The notes: a model not told the origin generated them from the sequence alone. Counted from the first letter of the stretch, positions 50,728 to 62,930 are shown. The stretch: 64,000 nt of DNA from Ovis canadensis (GCF_042477335.2 NC_091245.1:85040501-85104500); one strand, 5' to 3'. Made by a program: numbers and translations.

Positions 50728-51079
50728 ATCAGGGTTCCTACTCAGAGCCAAAATTGTCTTCCTAAGTATCCACTATCATTCCAAAAGTTGAAGACCAAGA
50801 TTACAAGGATCCTACATAATACACATGGAAATAAAACAGATTCCCAACTATAAATATAGTCTAAACCACAAAGACAATTATACAATGCTCTAAAAGAAAA
50901 TGCAGAATCTCACCAAGAAGACTGATCAAACCTGTGAGTTACATTGGAAACGTCCAAAACAGACCCATAATTACAATTTAAATAACATATTTTTAAACAT
51001 AAATGAGTTTTTGTATGGCAATTTAGATATTTCAAACACAAAATACAGAAAAGATGATACCATTGAACATTTAAACTCC

Positions 51080-51723
51080 TTTTTTTTTTCTTTATTTTAC
51101 TTTACAATACTGTATTGGTTTTGCCATACATTGACATGAATCCACCACAGGTGTATACAAGCTCCCAATCCTGAATCCCCTTCCCACCTCCCACCCCATA
51201 TCATCTCTCTGGATCATCCCCATGTACCAGCCCCAAGCATTCTGTATCCTGTATTGGACATAGACTGGCACTTCGTTTCTTACATGATAGTATACATGTT
51301 TCAATGCCATTCTCCCAAATCATCCCACCCTCTCCCTCTCCCTCAGAGTCCAAAAGTCCGTTCTATACATCTGTGTCTCTTTTGCTGTCTCGCATACAGG
51401 GTCATCATTACCATCTTTCTAAATTCCGTATATATGTGTCAGTATACTGTATTGGTGTTTTTCTTTCTGGCTTACTTCACTCTGTATAATCGGCTCCAGT
51501 TTCATCCATCTCATTAGAACTGATTCAAATGTATTCTTTTTAATGGCTGAGTAATACTCCATTGTGTATATGTACCACAGCTTTCTTATCCATTCATCTG
51601 CTGATGGACATCTAGGTTGTTTCCATGTCCTGGCTATTATAAACAGTGCTGCAATGAACATTGGGGTACGTGTGTCTCTTTCAATTCTGGTTTCCTCGGT
51701 GTGTATGCCCAGCAGTGGGATTG
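51080..51723 (-). mobile_element. Ruminant L1 LINE, 640-bp reverse 3' end
   Basis: Same L1 subfamily as the + copy at 19383-20460, in opposite orientation: T-rich tail, 3' UTR ('gcattctgtatcctgtattggac'), then ORF2 C-terminal sequence up to 'cagtgggattgc'. No clear TSD. Confidence 0.93.
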
Positions 51724-52154
51724 CATTTGATTTGGTCAACACTTATGGTGGCAGGTGACAAAACCCCAACTTGAACAATGTTATATAATAGCAGAAATGC
51801 TGCTAGACCTCAGAGGCAGTGGACAGAGCACCAGAATCTTCCCACATTCTCAAAATTGCTAATCGTGGCTTCATTCTTAGTCTGACTTCTTCCATTTGGC
51901 AGAAAACATGGCTGCCAGAAACTCAATATATCTCCCTCCTCTTCCTATCACTAGTACCACTAATTTTTCTTCCTCAGTTTCTGTCTTAGCTTTTCTTTTG
52001 GAAAAGACAAACTACTGACTTGGATCACATGCTCCTCATTAGGACAGTCAACTGAGGTTGGGAGGAAAGGTAATGTCATTGGATCAGCTTGGTACTAGTA
52101 ATCACCATAGAACAAGCACTGTTACAGGTGAGAAGGTAACATAAGAACATATCT
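51724..52154. other. Interval with a possible ancient repeat
   Basis: 'acttggatcacatgctcctcattaggacagtcaactgagg' resembles a widespread ancient mammalian repeat that I cannot name with confidence. No gene. Confidence 0.3.
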
Positions 52155-52345
52155 GGGTCACATTTATTGACTGTGTGATTTTGGAAAAGTTAATTAACTT
52201 CTCAAAGTCTCCATTTCCTCATCTGTCACCTAAAAGAAATACTAGTTCCCAACTCACAGAGTTCTTTGAAATTAGACGAAGTGCATAAAGCAATTAGCAC
52301 AGTATCTGGAACATTTTGTTAAATGCTCAATTAAATAGTAAATAT
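52155..52345 (+). repeat. MIR SINE
   Basis: 'gtgtgattttggaaaagttaattaacttctcaaagtctcc', 'tttcctcatctgtcacc', 'attagcacagtatctggaac', 'aaatgctcaattaaatag' is sense MIR. Confidence 0.75.
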
Positions 52346-52737
52346 TATTTTAAAATAATTATTATCATCATCATTATGGAAGCTCCCCCTTAGAATCACA
52401 TCATTGGACAGGGGAAAGGTGCATTCCAGAAGGATAGAAAGTATTGGACAAGTCAAATAGTAGTCATCATGTGTACTGCAGCTAGAACATCTTATTCTGA
52501 AAATTATTTTGGAACAAGAATACAAAAAAAAAAGTTAAATGAAAGAAATAAACATATACCTAAGGTAGGAAAAAAAACAAGGGTAAATAGAACAAACTTA
52601 CAGATAACTTTTAAAAAAGTACTTGTCTTTTTTATATGGTGGCTGTTGAAGAAACATCATTGTATTTTTTTCTTTGATAATTTAAATGTATGAGGGTCAC
52701 ACATTTTCTCATAGTACAATTCAAATATCTTCCTCTA

Positions 52738-53220
52738 GGGCCACTCCCACTGATGCAGGGTTGGGAAAGGATGGAGGAAAATAAATATTCACTTCAGTTT
52801 GGAGCTTTGTCCAATTACATAATTCACATACAATTTACATATTATGGGGCTTCCTGGTCGCTCAGTGGTGAAGAATCTGTCTGCCATGTAGGAGACCTGA
52901 AGGAGACATGGATTCAATCCCAGGGTCAGGAAGATTCCCCTGGAGGAGGAAATGGCAACCCACTCTAATATTTTTGCCTGAAAATCATATGGATAGAGGA
53001 GCCTGTTGGGCTACAATCTACGAGGTCGCAAAGAGTTGACATGCCTGAGCACACATCGGGCAAACATGTGGGGCCACGCCCACTGCTGTAGGGTAGAGAA
53101 AGAATGAAAGTGAAAGTGAAAGTCACTTAGTCCTTTAGAGAAAGGATGGAGGAAAATAAATATCCACTTCAGTTTAGAGCTTTGTCCAGTTACATAGTTC
53201 ATACATAATTTGCATATTAT
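52738..53220. repeat. Local tandem duplication with a Bov-tA between the copies
   Basis: Copy A core 52765-52845 and copy B core 53140-53220 match at 73 of 81 positions by eye. The preceding 'gggccac.cccactg.tg.aggg' is also shared (52738 and 53071). Copy B carries a 'gaaagtgaaagtgaaagtcacttagtc' insert resembling a SINE tail scrap. Confidence 0.85.
52846..53060 (+). repeat. Bov-tA SINE
   Basis: Sense copy from 'ggggcttcctggtcgctcagtgg' to 'gttgacatgcctgagcac', lying between the two copies of a local duplication. Confidence 0.92.
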
Positions 53221-53769
53221 AAATTACATTATTTTTGCATGTGTGCATGATGAGTCAGTCATGTTGGTTTTAGGTAGACAAATATCTACCTAAAATGTCC
53301 ATTTTATCTTGGATAAAAATATTGAGTGATTCAGACTCCTTTCAGACTCTCTCCCTTAAATGTTGTCTGGGTACCTGGTTGGAGTTGGAGAAAGGAGAAG
53401 GGTTGTATGGCTTTTATGTCCTGTGGACTTGGCAGGGGAGATAAGACAGTTCCTGCATGTGGGTCCAGTTTGGGATCTTCTCACAGGGATGTACTGGCCC
53501 TAATGATGTTTCGGGACTCAGTTTCTGACTGCTGGGCATGACTTGGTCTCTCTGGCTTGCCTGGAGCCGTGGAAGTCCTGCCTACCTATATCAGTATCAG
53601 TGTGGTTTTTACCATCTGAAGACATTTCAGTGTTCACCAGACCCTTCTACTCCAGACTGGCACTTCCTCTGCAGCCCCTGCGTCTGCCCCTGAGATGGTG
53701 GTCCTCTGATAAGGCAGCTGGCTCTCAAGTCAGTATTCACACCCATGGGGAATGCTATATCTCAACCAT

Positions 53770-54055
53770 TCAGGTGGTGTGCTCCCATCTCTCCTTCAGG
53801 TTTTTACTCAAATGTTCATTTTCAAGGAGGCCTCTCTGATATCACAACCCCAGGACACTTCCTATGCTCTTTCCTTCTTAGCATTCATTGTAATCTTACA
53901 CATATTATGTTTTACTTATTTTTTATTGAAGGTGTGTCTTTCTCCCACTAGAATATAAGTTCTGTGGAGGTAGGGATTTTTGTCTTTGTTTAATATTGTA
54001 TATTCAGCGTCTAGAACACAGCCTAGCATAACATTTAAAAAATGAATGAACAAAT
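53770..54055 (+). repeat. L2 LINE 3' end
   Basis: Sense L2: 'aggaggcctctctgatatcac', 'tagaatataagttctgtggagg', 'tagggatttttgtctttg', ending 'aaaaaatgaatgaacaaatag'. The preceding 53225-53770 has no recognised element; its small ORFs (53326-53541, 53543-53839) show no domain. Confidence 0.7.
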
Positions 54056-54132
54056 AGAAACTAAAAAATGCTTCACAGTTTCAACACACTCTCTCTCTGT
54101 ACTGTACTGTTTTATTCTCTGGACTAGTCTGG

Positions 54133-54217
54133 TCTGGTGATGGACAGGGAGGCCTGGCATGCTGCAGTCCATGGAGTCACAAAGAGTCAGACACTATTGA
54201 GCGACTGAACTGAACTG
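54133..54217 (+). mobile_element. BovB LINE 3' scrap, 85 bp, 7-bp TSD
   Basis: Only the last ~85 bases with the terminal 'gactgaactgaactg'. AGTCTGG occurs at 54126-54132 and 54218-54224. 54230-54795 has nothing recognised. Confidence 0.85.
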
Positions 54218-54794
54218 AGTCTGGCTCTTGGCGCATAGTAGATGAATAAATAAATGGACTTGTCATCAATTTTTCCCTTAGTCATTGTGTGGCTCAACTG
54301 ATACGGTTCCTCAGCTGGCCCCTGGATCCTTTTCTAATGTTTGCTTTCATGCCTTAACTATCACTTGATGATTCTTCTCCCAGGCTTTTAATTCTGATTT
54401 AATTATCTGTGACCTGATGTAGCAGCCTTCTTTGTATTATGCCGTTGAAAATTCTGTATTTGTCTTTCACCTGTACTCAAGTTCAATGCCCCCTGATTCC
54501 TCGCCTTCCCAAAAGAGGAATTACACATCTAAACAGCTCTTCACTATTCTTTCCTGGTTTCATGCTGTTAGATTATCAGCTGATTATCTTTGTACTTAAT
54601 TCTTAGTGTCTCTGTTCATCTCATTTGGACCTTCAGGGAACAATGAACACATTTGACCCAATCTGAAATTTCTTTACGTATCTAAAATTGTGCATCCTTG
54701 CTCCATTAAAAGATGAAACTATTATGGATCTAAATTCTGTAAGCATATTATGAATATTGCAAGGTTATTTAAGCTTGCAACTTTAAAAATAGCA

Positions 54795-55700
54795 AACATT
54801 TATTGAACTTTTATTATGTTCCAGTCACTGTGCTAAGCATTTTCTATATATTACTTTATTTTATATTCACATAATTATATAAAGAGACTATTGTTTTGGC
54901 CCCATTTTACTAAAGAAACTAAAATTCAGAGAACTAAGATCATGGCATCTGGTCCCATCACTTCATGGCAAATAGATGGGAAAATAGTGGAAACAGTGTC
55001 AGACTTTATTTATTTGGGCTCCAAAATCACTGCAGATGGTGATTGCAGCCATGAAATCAAAAGACACTTACTCCTTGGAAGGAAAGTTATGACCAACCTA
55101 GATAGCATATTCAAAAGCAGAGATATTACTTTGCCAACAAAGGTTCATCTAGTCAAAGCTATGGTTTTTCCAGTGGTCATGTATGGATGTGAGAGCTGGA
55201 CTGTGAAGAAAGCTGAGAGCCAAAGAATTGATGCTTTTGAACAATGGTGCAGGAGAAGAACTGTGGTGCTGAGTCCCTTGGACTGCAAACAGATCTAACC
55301 AGTCCATCCTAAAGGGGATCAGTCCTGGGTGTTCATTGGAAGGACTGATGCTAAAGCTGAAACTCCAGTACTTTGGCCACCTCATGCAAAGCATTGACTC
55401 ATTGGAAAAGACCCTGATGCTGGGAGGGATTGGGGGCAGGAGGAGAAGGGGACGACAGAGGATGAGATGGCTGGATGGCATCACGGACTCTATGGACATG
55501 AGTTTGAGTGTACTCGGGGAGTTGGTGATGGACAGGGAGGCCTGGCGTGCTGCGATTCATGGGGTGGCAAACAGTCGGACACACCTTGAGTGACTGAACT
55601 GAACTGAACTGAAGATTCAGAGAAGCCAAGATATTTTCCCCAATTAAACATCCATTAATAGTAAGTAACAGAAGTGAAGTTCATGGCCAGTTATGCTGGT
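54795..55700 (-). repeat. MIR SINE (reverse) split by BovB
   Basis: Left piece 54795-54933 ('aacatttattgaacttttattatgttcc', 'cagtcactgtgctaagc', 'cccattttactaaagaaac') continues at 55625-55700 ('gccaagatattttcccc', 'aagtaacagaagtgaag'). Confidence 0.7.
54934..55614 (+). mobile_element. BovB LINE, 681-bp copy inside MIR, 10-bp TSD
   Basis: Sense 3' part of BovB with TSD ATTCAGAGAA at 54924-54933 and 55615-55624. Coding remnants (about 54940-55298) retain the segment after the polymerase motif; an internal change near 55250 breaks the frame. Confidence 0.96.
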
Positions 55701-55755
55701 CATCAAGTCTTCTGTTCTGAAGAATCACACCAAATAGCCTTTAGGACTCATGGCT

Positions 55756-56031
55756 TTTTTTTTTTATTTAGTCGCTAAGTCATGTCCAGCTTTTTTACAA
55801 CCCCATGGTCTGTAGCCCTTCTTTAGGGGATCTTTCTGACCCAGGGTCTGAACTTGTCTCCTACATTGGAAGGTGGATTCTTAGAGAAGGAAATGGCAAC
55901 CCATTCCAGTACTCTTGCCTGGAAAATCCCATGGATGGAGGAGCCTGATAGGCTGCAGTCCGTGGGGTTGCAAAGAGTCAGACAGGACTCAGCAACTTCA
56001 CGACTTCACTTTCACCTGGGAAGCCCATGAT
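55756..56031 (-). repeat. Bov-tA SINE containing a nested Bov-A monomer
   Basis: Outer element is a reverse, partly deleted Bov-tA. Its two parts, 55756-55880 and about 56013-56031 ('cacctgggaagccc'), flank a forward Bov-A monomer at 55881-56012. Outer TSD: TCATGGCT at 55748-55755 and 56032-56039. 56040-56938 has nothing recognised. Confidence 0.85.
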
Positions 56032-56939
56032 TCATGGCTACTAAACTACTAAAGAAGAATTTTACCACAAATTATTTATCAAGTAAGTGAAGTACTATTT
56101 GACAAATAATTGAACCAAGCATTAATTTACAACAAATCACCAAAAGAAAAAAAAAACCGCAAAGCAAAACAAAAACACTCTTTTTGTCACTTAGAAATAT
56201 CTTTTGATTTGGTAAATTCCAAAGTGAATACTGAGATCATAAACAAACCAAAAAAAAAAAAAAGGATTTCAATGAGGCAGAAATCTTTTTTTCCCTTTTA
56301 TACCAATAACATCTTTACTCATTTTTATGCTATTTTGTGTTCATATTCCACTGATTAGAAAAGCAAGCAACACAAACCTGTTTCTCTAACACCTCTTTTT
56401 ATACCCCTTTATATAATGACCAGCTATTAAGCTACCAGGCTACATGTGTTTTATTTGGCAATGGTTAAAATTCTCCTAGTAGCTTAGATATATGTGGTGG
56501 CAACTGACTGATAATAATGTGCTGGTCCACATTAGTGCTTGCAATCCACTCTCAAGTTGTTTACTAGTCATCATAATATTCTAATTACTAATATGGTCAG
56601 GGATAAAGTGCTGTTTTTGTTGTATTTTCTTTCCCTTTTTACATGGCTCAGCATGGATAAGCAGTGAAATGTATTAGAAAACAATGTTCCTAATGATTTT
56701 ATTTCAAAATATGTTTCAGATTTTTCATGCTGAGAAAGTCACCCTATGAATTCTTAAAACTGCTGAGATGAACTGAATACTTGGAATTCGCAAGTAATCT
56801 TTTCTGTAATCACTGAAATGAGGCGAAATCTTCAGAACAGAAATTGCTTTATGACTCAGACCCCTCCCTTACTTAGTGATTATGTTACTAACCCTCTGGA
56901 GTTGGTCCCCAACAAGGCATGCATGTTTAATGATTTGGG

Positions 56940-57165
56940 AGGCTTCCCTGGTGGCACTAGTGGTAAAGAACCTGCCTGCCAGTCTAGGAGATGTAAGAGA
57001 CACAGGTTTGATCCCTGGGTCGGGAAGATCCCTGGAGAAGAGCCAGGCACCCACTCCAGTATTCTTGCCTGGAGAATCTCATGGACAGAGGAGCCTGGTT
57101 GGCTATAGTCCATGGGGTCGCAAAGAGTCAGACATGACTGAAGGGACTTGGCACGCACGCACTGG
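56940..57165 (+). repeat. Bov-tA SINE, variant head
   Basis: Sense copy with 'ggcactagtggtaaagaacc' head and 'gatgtaagagac' insert, ending 'gacatgactgaagggacttgg'. Confidence 0.93.
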
Positions 57166-57180
57166 AGGGTCCTTCTGTCC

Positions 57181-57790
57181 TGTGTTACTCTCATCAAGGA
57201 ACTGGAATCCAGTTCAGTTCAAAAGCAAAAGAAAGTTTACTTGTTAATCAAAGAACAGACAATGCCAGTTGCACTGTAACAGATACAAGCTCTTCTGAAA
57301 GGCCTTGGGCCGGGCTGTTTCATCAGCCGGAAAGGGGGCGGAGTTCACATGGGTCTGGGGCAGTTCTGCCACGCCCAAGTGCTGTACATAGCAGCCGCCA
57401 CCATCTTCACTTGAGATGTTGTGCGCAGCGCTTCTGCACACGACTTGCCCAAGCTGAAGTGCCAGGCACAGCCTTTCTGCACACAGTGCGCCAGCACCAT
57501 CTTGCATTGAGGCATTACATGGAGCTGCTCTCCACACAGTCTCCACACAGCTCGACAAACTGAGATGAAGGGCACGGGGTTCTGGGCTGGATGGTTAATC
57601 TGAGTATGAGGTGCAAGACTTTTGCACACGGCCTCCTTAAGGCAAGTGAAACTAGACCGCTTGCAAAAGAAGAGCTTAGACCTTATCATCTAGATTCCAT
57701 CTTTTTCCTGGGAACCTCCGTGGACTTTGCTGGTGACATTTACAAGGGACATAATTTCTGTGGCCTCACAAGTGAATGTTTTATTCCTAA
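57181..57790 (-). repeat. CpG-rich block, possible solo endogenous-retrovirus LTR
   Basis: GC- and CpG-rich island (most strongly 57300-57570) in AT-rich surroundings, with a GC box at 57334-57343 and three copies of a C/T-rich TGCACAC word at 57431-57441, 57474-57484 and 57619-57629. Read in reverse it is GC-rich upstream and ends in an AT-rich stretch with AGTAAA, as LTRs do. I found no TG...CA edges with a TSD, so family and limits are unproven. It could instead be an unrelated CpG island. Confidence 0.4.
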
Positions 57791-57799
57791 AATAGGCTA

Positions 57800-60016
57800 G
57801 GCCGAGAATATGGTCAATGGAAGACAAAAGAGGAATAAATTATGGCTGCCCCAGGGACTCCACCCACTGCAGTTTACATCTAAATTTCCTCCATATCAAG
57901 TCGCTCAGGCACTGTTGGGAAGTCTACACACACTCTTGCTTTCTTTTTCAGCAAATAGGGTGTTTCATGCTTCTTTCAGAGCCACCTCAACAACCAAAGC
58001 AGCTCACCACTGTGAAAATAACTTGGAGTAAAAACTAACCAACCAAATAAAAAAAATATATATTTGTTCCTCAAAATTGAAGTGGGAAGGAAAAATATCC
58101 TGGGGGATATTATATTTTAAAAATTATGGTAAGGAGATTGGCAAAATATTAGCCTTGATGGAAATATGCTTCTGAAGTTTGAAACTCCTTCAGGATGGAG
58201 GCCATTCTGATATCCTTTGATGATAAATACTTGAATGACCATTTCAGAAACTATTGTTTTTTGACGTTTGTTGATGCAAGAAGAAAGTAAGGAGAAAGGG
58301 GCTGAATGTTTTATTTTGCAATTCTAAGTATAAATGTTTCTCAAGCTACATGTTTTCTGGCATCCAACATACAACTGGTAATTCATGAGATTATCTTAAT
58401 CATACTTAGGCTATTACTGATTGAAATGATTAAAAGGACCTGTTAGTGAAAAGAGGTGAAATGAGGAATACACCTTCTGGTTTGAGAACAGAAAGCCCTA
58501 GAAATACATAAAATAAGGGATCTGAAACTTGAACATTAAAGTGTTAAGTAACAAAAATAAGTTGTTTTCATGAGTTCTGAGATAAAATTAGGATATTTGT
58601 GAAGTGACTGTGAAGCTGAGATACATTAGGTGGCCTCATTTATTTATCATAATCACAGATAAAGTTCTGAAACAAGGGCTACAAGGCATGTTAAAAGTAT
58701 ATTTCATCCTCTGAGCATGAGACGGTCACACTGCCATTGCTAGTCTAGCTCTGTATGTCTCAGCATTTACTGACACGGCAAAATGTATGTGAATATTCAT
58801 TTTATTATCAAGATTTTTCAGAAGTATTATCTATCTCATCAGAGTAATTACATGATATCACAAAGTAGGTCACATCCTTATTACTGCGTACAGATCTAAA
58901 AATTTCATCTTAAATAGTTCCTGGAAAAACTGCCTCTTAAACAACTTCTCCAAGGCCAAAGGATACTACAAAACATTTGATCAGACAGAGATGTTCTCCA
59001 AAAATTTCAATTTTGTGTTTTTCTCTTCTATTGAATGATCATCTTTTCTGGTTCCTTCCATAGTTTACCTCACCCAAGCAATCCTCAATATAAAGCAGAT
59101 TGTTCTAGAGGTCCTATCACAGACATTTGTCTGAGACAGAAATTATTTTCCTAAGACTTGGTGCTACTGAACTAATTAGACCCACTCAAGCTACAGTGCT
59201 ATTTAGTGAAGTAGCAGGACTGTTTAGGTTAATGTACAGTGTTTCATTGAAAAACACATACTAGCTCCTACAGGGAAAGCATCTTTTCAACCTTAATGAT
59301 AATTAGTCAAAAAGTCCTTTTCCAAAAGCACTTCTCATCTTCTGGAGTGGCTTAAGGATTTGATTTTTATTAGAAAGTAACACTTTAATTTCTTTGTAGT
59401 CATTTACATGGACACTTTGTATTAAAGCCCCAATTTAAAAAAAAAGAAGACTATCAGAAAACTATAAATTATAGAGGTAGATGGATAAACAGATATATAG
59501 TTTTCTATATGAAAGTTTTTAATATGAAATCTTAAGTTGGTTAAGTAGTCTCTATCAGGCAGTTGACTTCTGCATCTGGTGCTATAACATTGTATGGTAG
59601 TGGTCTAGTTCTTCTTAACAGTCAAGATCAAACACGCTAGCCAATAGCATAATCCTCATCTTTCCCTGCTGAGTCAGAGGAAGGAAAACAAAGGAAACAT
59701 AAGGAAAACAGTGTCCAGGCATCAATTTCAGCTACCAGTTGAATGGAATCATTTCTGTGTGCCCAGAAGAGCCTAACGTCAAGATGAGATGATGGGGAAC
59801 AAAAAATTTTTTACTAGTAGAGGGCTAAGGGTAATAGTGAAAGGAATCTCCCCCGTTTCTACCATTTCATTCATGGACCCAGGAATCCTAGTTATAGGAG
59901 AACAACATGGTTGGATGTGGGTTTAGAGCATATACCGCATCCAAGAAGACATCTCACTAGTCTCTCAAGGTGTTACCACCCCTTTAGCACAAGTTTACAA
60001 ATAGCTATTACATCAA
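57800..60016. other. Unrecognised AT-rich interval
   Basis: About 2.2 kb without a recognised gene. The right part (about 59640-60016) may belong to the retroviral relic that follows, but I see no motif that proves it. Confidence 0.45.
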
Positions 60017-60865
60017 TCAAGCCACATGCTCTATGATAGAAAGGAATTCCATGAACATGAACTCACTGCTGTACTTCCCTTTTTATGAAATAAATTCCTT
60101 GGTCAAAAGTGATGCTGTATGGGATGCCATTAGACTGGGTAAGACATCCTGAAGTCCATAGCTGAGTTTTGGCAGGAGCATTAGGGAAGGCAAATCCATA
60201 CCCAGAGGAAGGACCTGTTTTAAAAGAGATAAGTGCTGCCCTTTTCATGATGGCAGTATCCCAATGTAAATAACTCTCTGTAGCTGGATGTTTCCACCTT
60301 TGGAATAGCATCATTTTCAAGGGCTCACATTGGTCTCTGCTGCAGTTCTTTGCTAAAATTGGGCACTCAGCAGTAAGTTTAGTCAGAGCACCCTTTTTGA
60401 GAGGAAGTCCACAATGCTGAGCACATGTATCACCTCCATTTCTGCTGTCACAGCTATTAATTCATGAGCCCACGAAGCATTGATGGGAGTGGTTAGAGAA
60501 GTATGGGTTCCCGTATAGAAGTAGGAGTCTCACACCTGATTACAAAAATGATTCTCTGCTAGGGTCACTCTTTGACGAGCATTCACATGGGACACAAATC
60601 ATCAGACTCTGCCTATTTGGAATGGTCTCCCACATACCTTTTCCTCAGACTTTCTAACAACCAATTTTCTAATCATGTACCTTTGAAGTCTCAACCATCC
60701 AGTCAAACCATTGGCTGAAGTTCATAAATTGCATAGATTTATACACTGTATCATCCCTTCTTCCAGAAAAAAAATGAACAGTGGATTTTCTTCCTCTACA
60801 GTTCTTTAGGGCCTTCCCTGGGGCTGTAGTGCTGTTTTCTTTTGGATTATACCTGCATATCATGT
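60017..60865 (-). pseudogene. Endogenous retrovirus pol relic (RNase H / integrase)
   Basis: Read in reverse, broken frames show the end of an RNase H-like region and then the integrase core. The ORF 60063-60320 (85 codons) contains SSGYGFAFP and a later FDQG, where the Asp is the second catalytic position of the integrase triad. The zinc-binding region upstream is damaged. Stops and frameshifts interrupt every domain, so it cannot act. The class (gamma-like or ERV-L-like) is undecided. No LTR pair is visible around it. Confidence 0.65.
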
Positions 60866-61018
60866 GGAAGTGTGAAAGTGAAAGTGTTAGTCACTCAATC
60901 GAGTCCAATTCTTTGGGACCACATGGATTGTAGCCCACTGGGCACCTCTTTTCTTGGAATTTTCTAGGCAAGAATACTGGAGGGTAGCCATTCCCTTCTC
61001 CAGAGGATCTTCCCCAGA
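60866..61018 (-). repeat. Bov-tA SINE, head missing
   Basis: Reverse body only, 'gtgaaagtgaaagtgttagtcactc' to 'ctccagaggatcttcccc', beside the retroviral relic. Confidence 0.88.
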
Positions 61019-62030
61019 ACCATCTATAAAACAAGCTCAAGATTTTTCTTCCTCAGTCAAATGGTCAGGTGAAACTTCCTATGAGGCCATCATTTGTGGA
61101 GAGAGAGAGAGAAGGTAATTTGGAAAAAGGCTGAGCAATTAAGGGATAGCTATGAAAGCAGGAAATTGTCTTTGACAGAATGTAAAGAAACTCTTGTCTC
61201 TTGGACCTAGATGACTGAAAATGCTGAGGACAAGCTCCAAATTTAATTTTAAAAGTAGTAGAACTCCAAAGGAGGCTGGATTCTCAGCCTAAGCAGGTGT
61301 GTAATGTCAGAGTTAAGACCTTAACTAGAAAAGAACGGGATCTTGAGATGTCAGATGTGTTTGACAAATTTAAACCCCCAGTTTCCAGTGAACTCTTGGG
61401 ATCTGCAGAAGTTGCCACTTTCCTATACTGGAGGATAGTACATTCACACTGCTTGATGGTGATACAGAAGCCCAGGCATTTCAAAACAACACATGTTCCC
61501 TCTGGATGTACCTTGGCCTCCAGCACAATTAAGTGAAAAGCACACGTAATCAAATATAACCTGGCTAGGGGAGTTCTGGGTCTAAATGATAAAGGAGAAA
61601 AAGGACTGTCAAAGGAGATACACGACCTAGTCAACATATGCCAGAGGGACTAGGAGAGTGTATTTGGAAGCAGATGTTAAGAGTGGTGGATCAAGAGAAA
61701 CAGAATAGAAGGTTAATAAAGAAGACTGTATTGATGTCAGATCATTCTCCTGGGATACAGGATTTAACATCTGGGTAAGGACCCTCTGGAAAAATGCTAA
61801 CATGCTTGGGAGAATGCAATGGTCGGCTCATAGTAAAGTGAAGTAGAAAGGTGAGAGTTGGCATGGTGGTTGGTAGAGGAAGGAAACAAGGCTCAAAGAA
61901 GAGAGCATACAGGAATGTGGTTGTTACAAAGTCTGAAAATCGACCCACCACCAACATTCTGAGATACTCCAGAAGGAATGCACCTGGGAGAGAGCCGTTA
62001 GCATTATGAGAAGTTCAGTAGAGGCTCTCT
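61019..62030. other. Unrecognised interval, perhaps further retroviral remains
   Basis: About 1 kb containing a short GA repeat (about 61098-61114). A 117-codon reverse ORF at 61284-61637 has no domain I can identify. Position makes upstream pol remnants possible, but this is inference. Confidence 0.35.
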
Positions 62031-62375
62031 ATGAGCCCGGGCTAGAGATGTTGGTCTGACAGAATGTGGTCCACTGGAGAAGGGAATGGCAAATTGCTTC
62101 AGTATTCTTGCCTTGAGAACCCCATGAACAGTATGAAAAGGCAAAAAGATAGGACACTGAAAGATGAATTTACCAGTTTGGTAGATGCCACAGGAGATCA
62201 GTGGAGAAATAACTCCAGAAAGAATGAACAGATGGAGCCAAAGGAAAAATAACACCCAGTTGTAGATGTGACCGGTGATAGAAGCAAGGTCTGATGCTGT
62301 ACAGAGCAATATTGCATAGGAACCTGGAATGTTAGGTCCATGAATCAAGGCAAATTGGAAGTGGTCAAATAGAAG

Positions 62376-62930
62376 ATGGCAAGAGTGAACGTTGACATTC
62401 TAGGAATCAGCAAACTAAGATGGACTGGAATGGGTGAATTTAAATCAGATGACCATTATATCTACTACTGTGGGCAGGAATCCCTTAGAAGAAATGGAGT
62501 AGCCATCATGGTCAACAAAAGAGTCCAAAATGCAGTTCTTGAATGCAATCTCAAAAACGAAAGAAGGATCTCTGTTCGTTTCCAAGGCAACCCATTCAGT
62601 ATCACAGTAATCCTAGTCTATACCCCGACCAGTAATGCTGAAGAAGCTGAAGTTGAATGGTTCTATGAAGACCTACAAGACCTTTTAGAACGAACATCGA
62701 ACAAAGATGTCCTTTTCATTATAGGGGACTGGAATGCAAAAGTAGGAAGTCAAGAAACACCTGGAGTAGCAGGCAATTTTGGCCTTGGAATGTGGAATGA
62801 AGCAGGGCAAAGGCTAATAGAGTTTTGCCAAGAGAATGCACTGGTCATAGCAAACACCCTCTTCCAACAAACACAAGGAAAGACTTTATACATGGACATC
62901 ACCAGACAGTCAACACCGAAATCAGATTGA
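62376..62930 (+). pseudogene. BovB endonuclease domain, frameshifted
   Basis: 184 codons of the apurinic-type (EEP) endonuclease, which nicks target DNA during retrotransposition. The metal-binding GDWN motif is at 62724-62735. An indel near 62870-62880 ('caacaaacacaagg') shifts the frame and gives an early stop at 62930; the rest continues in another frame. Confidence 0.9.

Noticed and set aside
53326..53839. Two adjacent + ORFs as exons of a gene
   Set aside because: No similarity I can name, no convincing splice signals, and the second runs into an L2 3' end.
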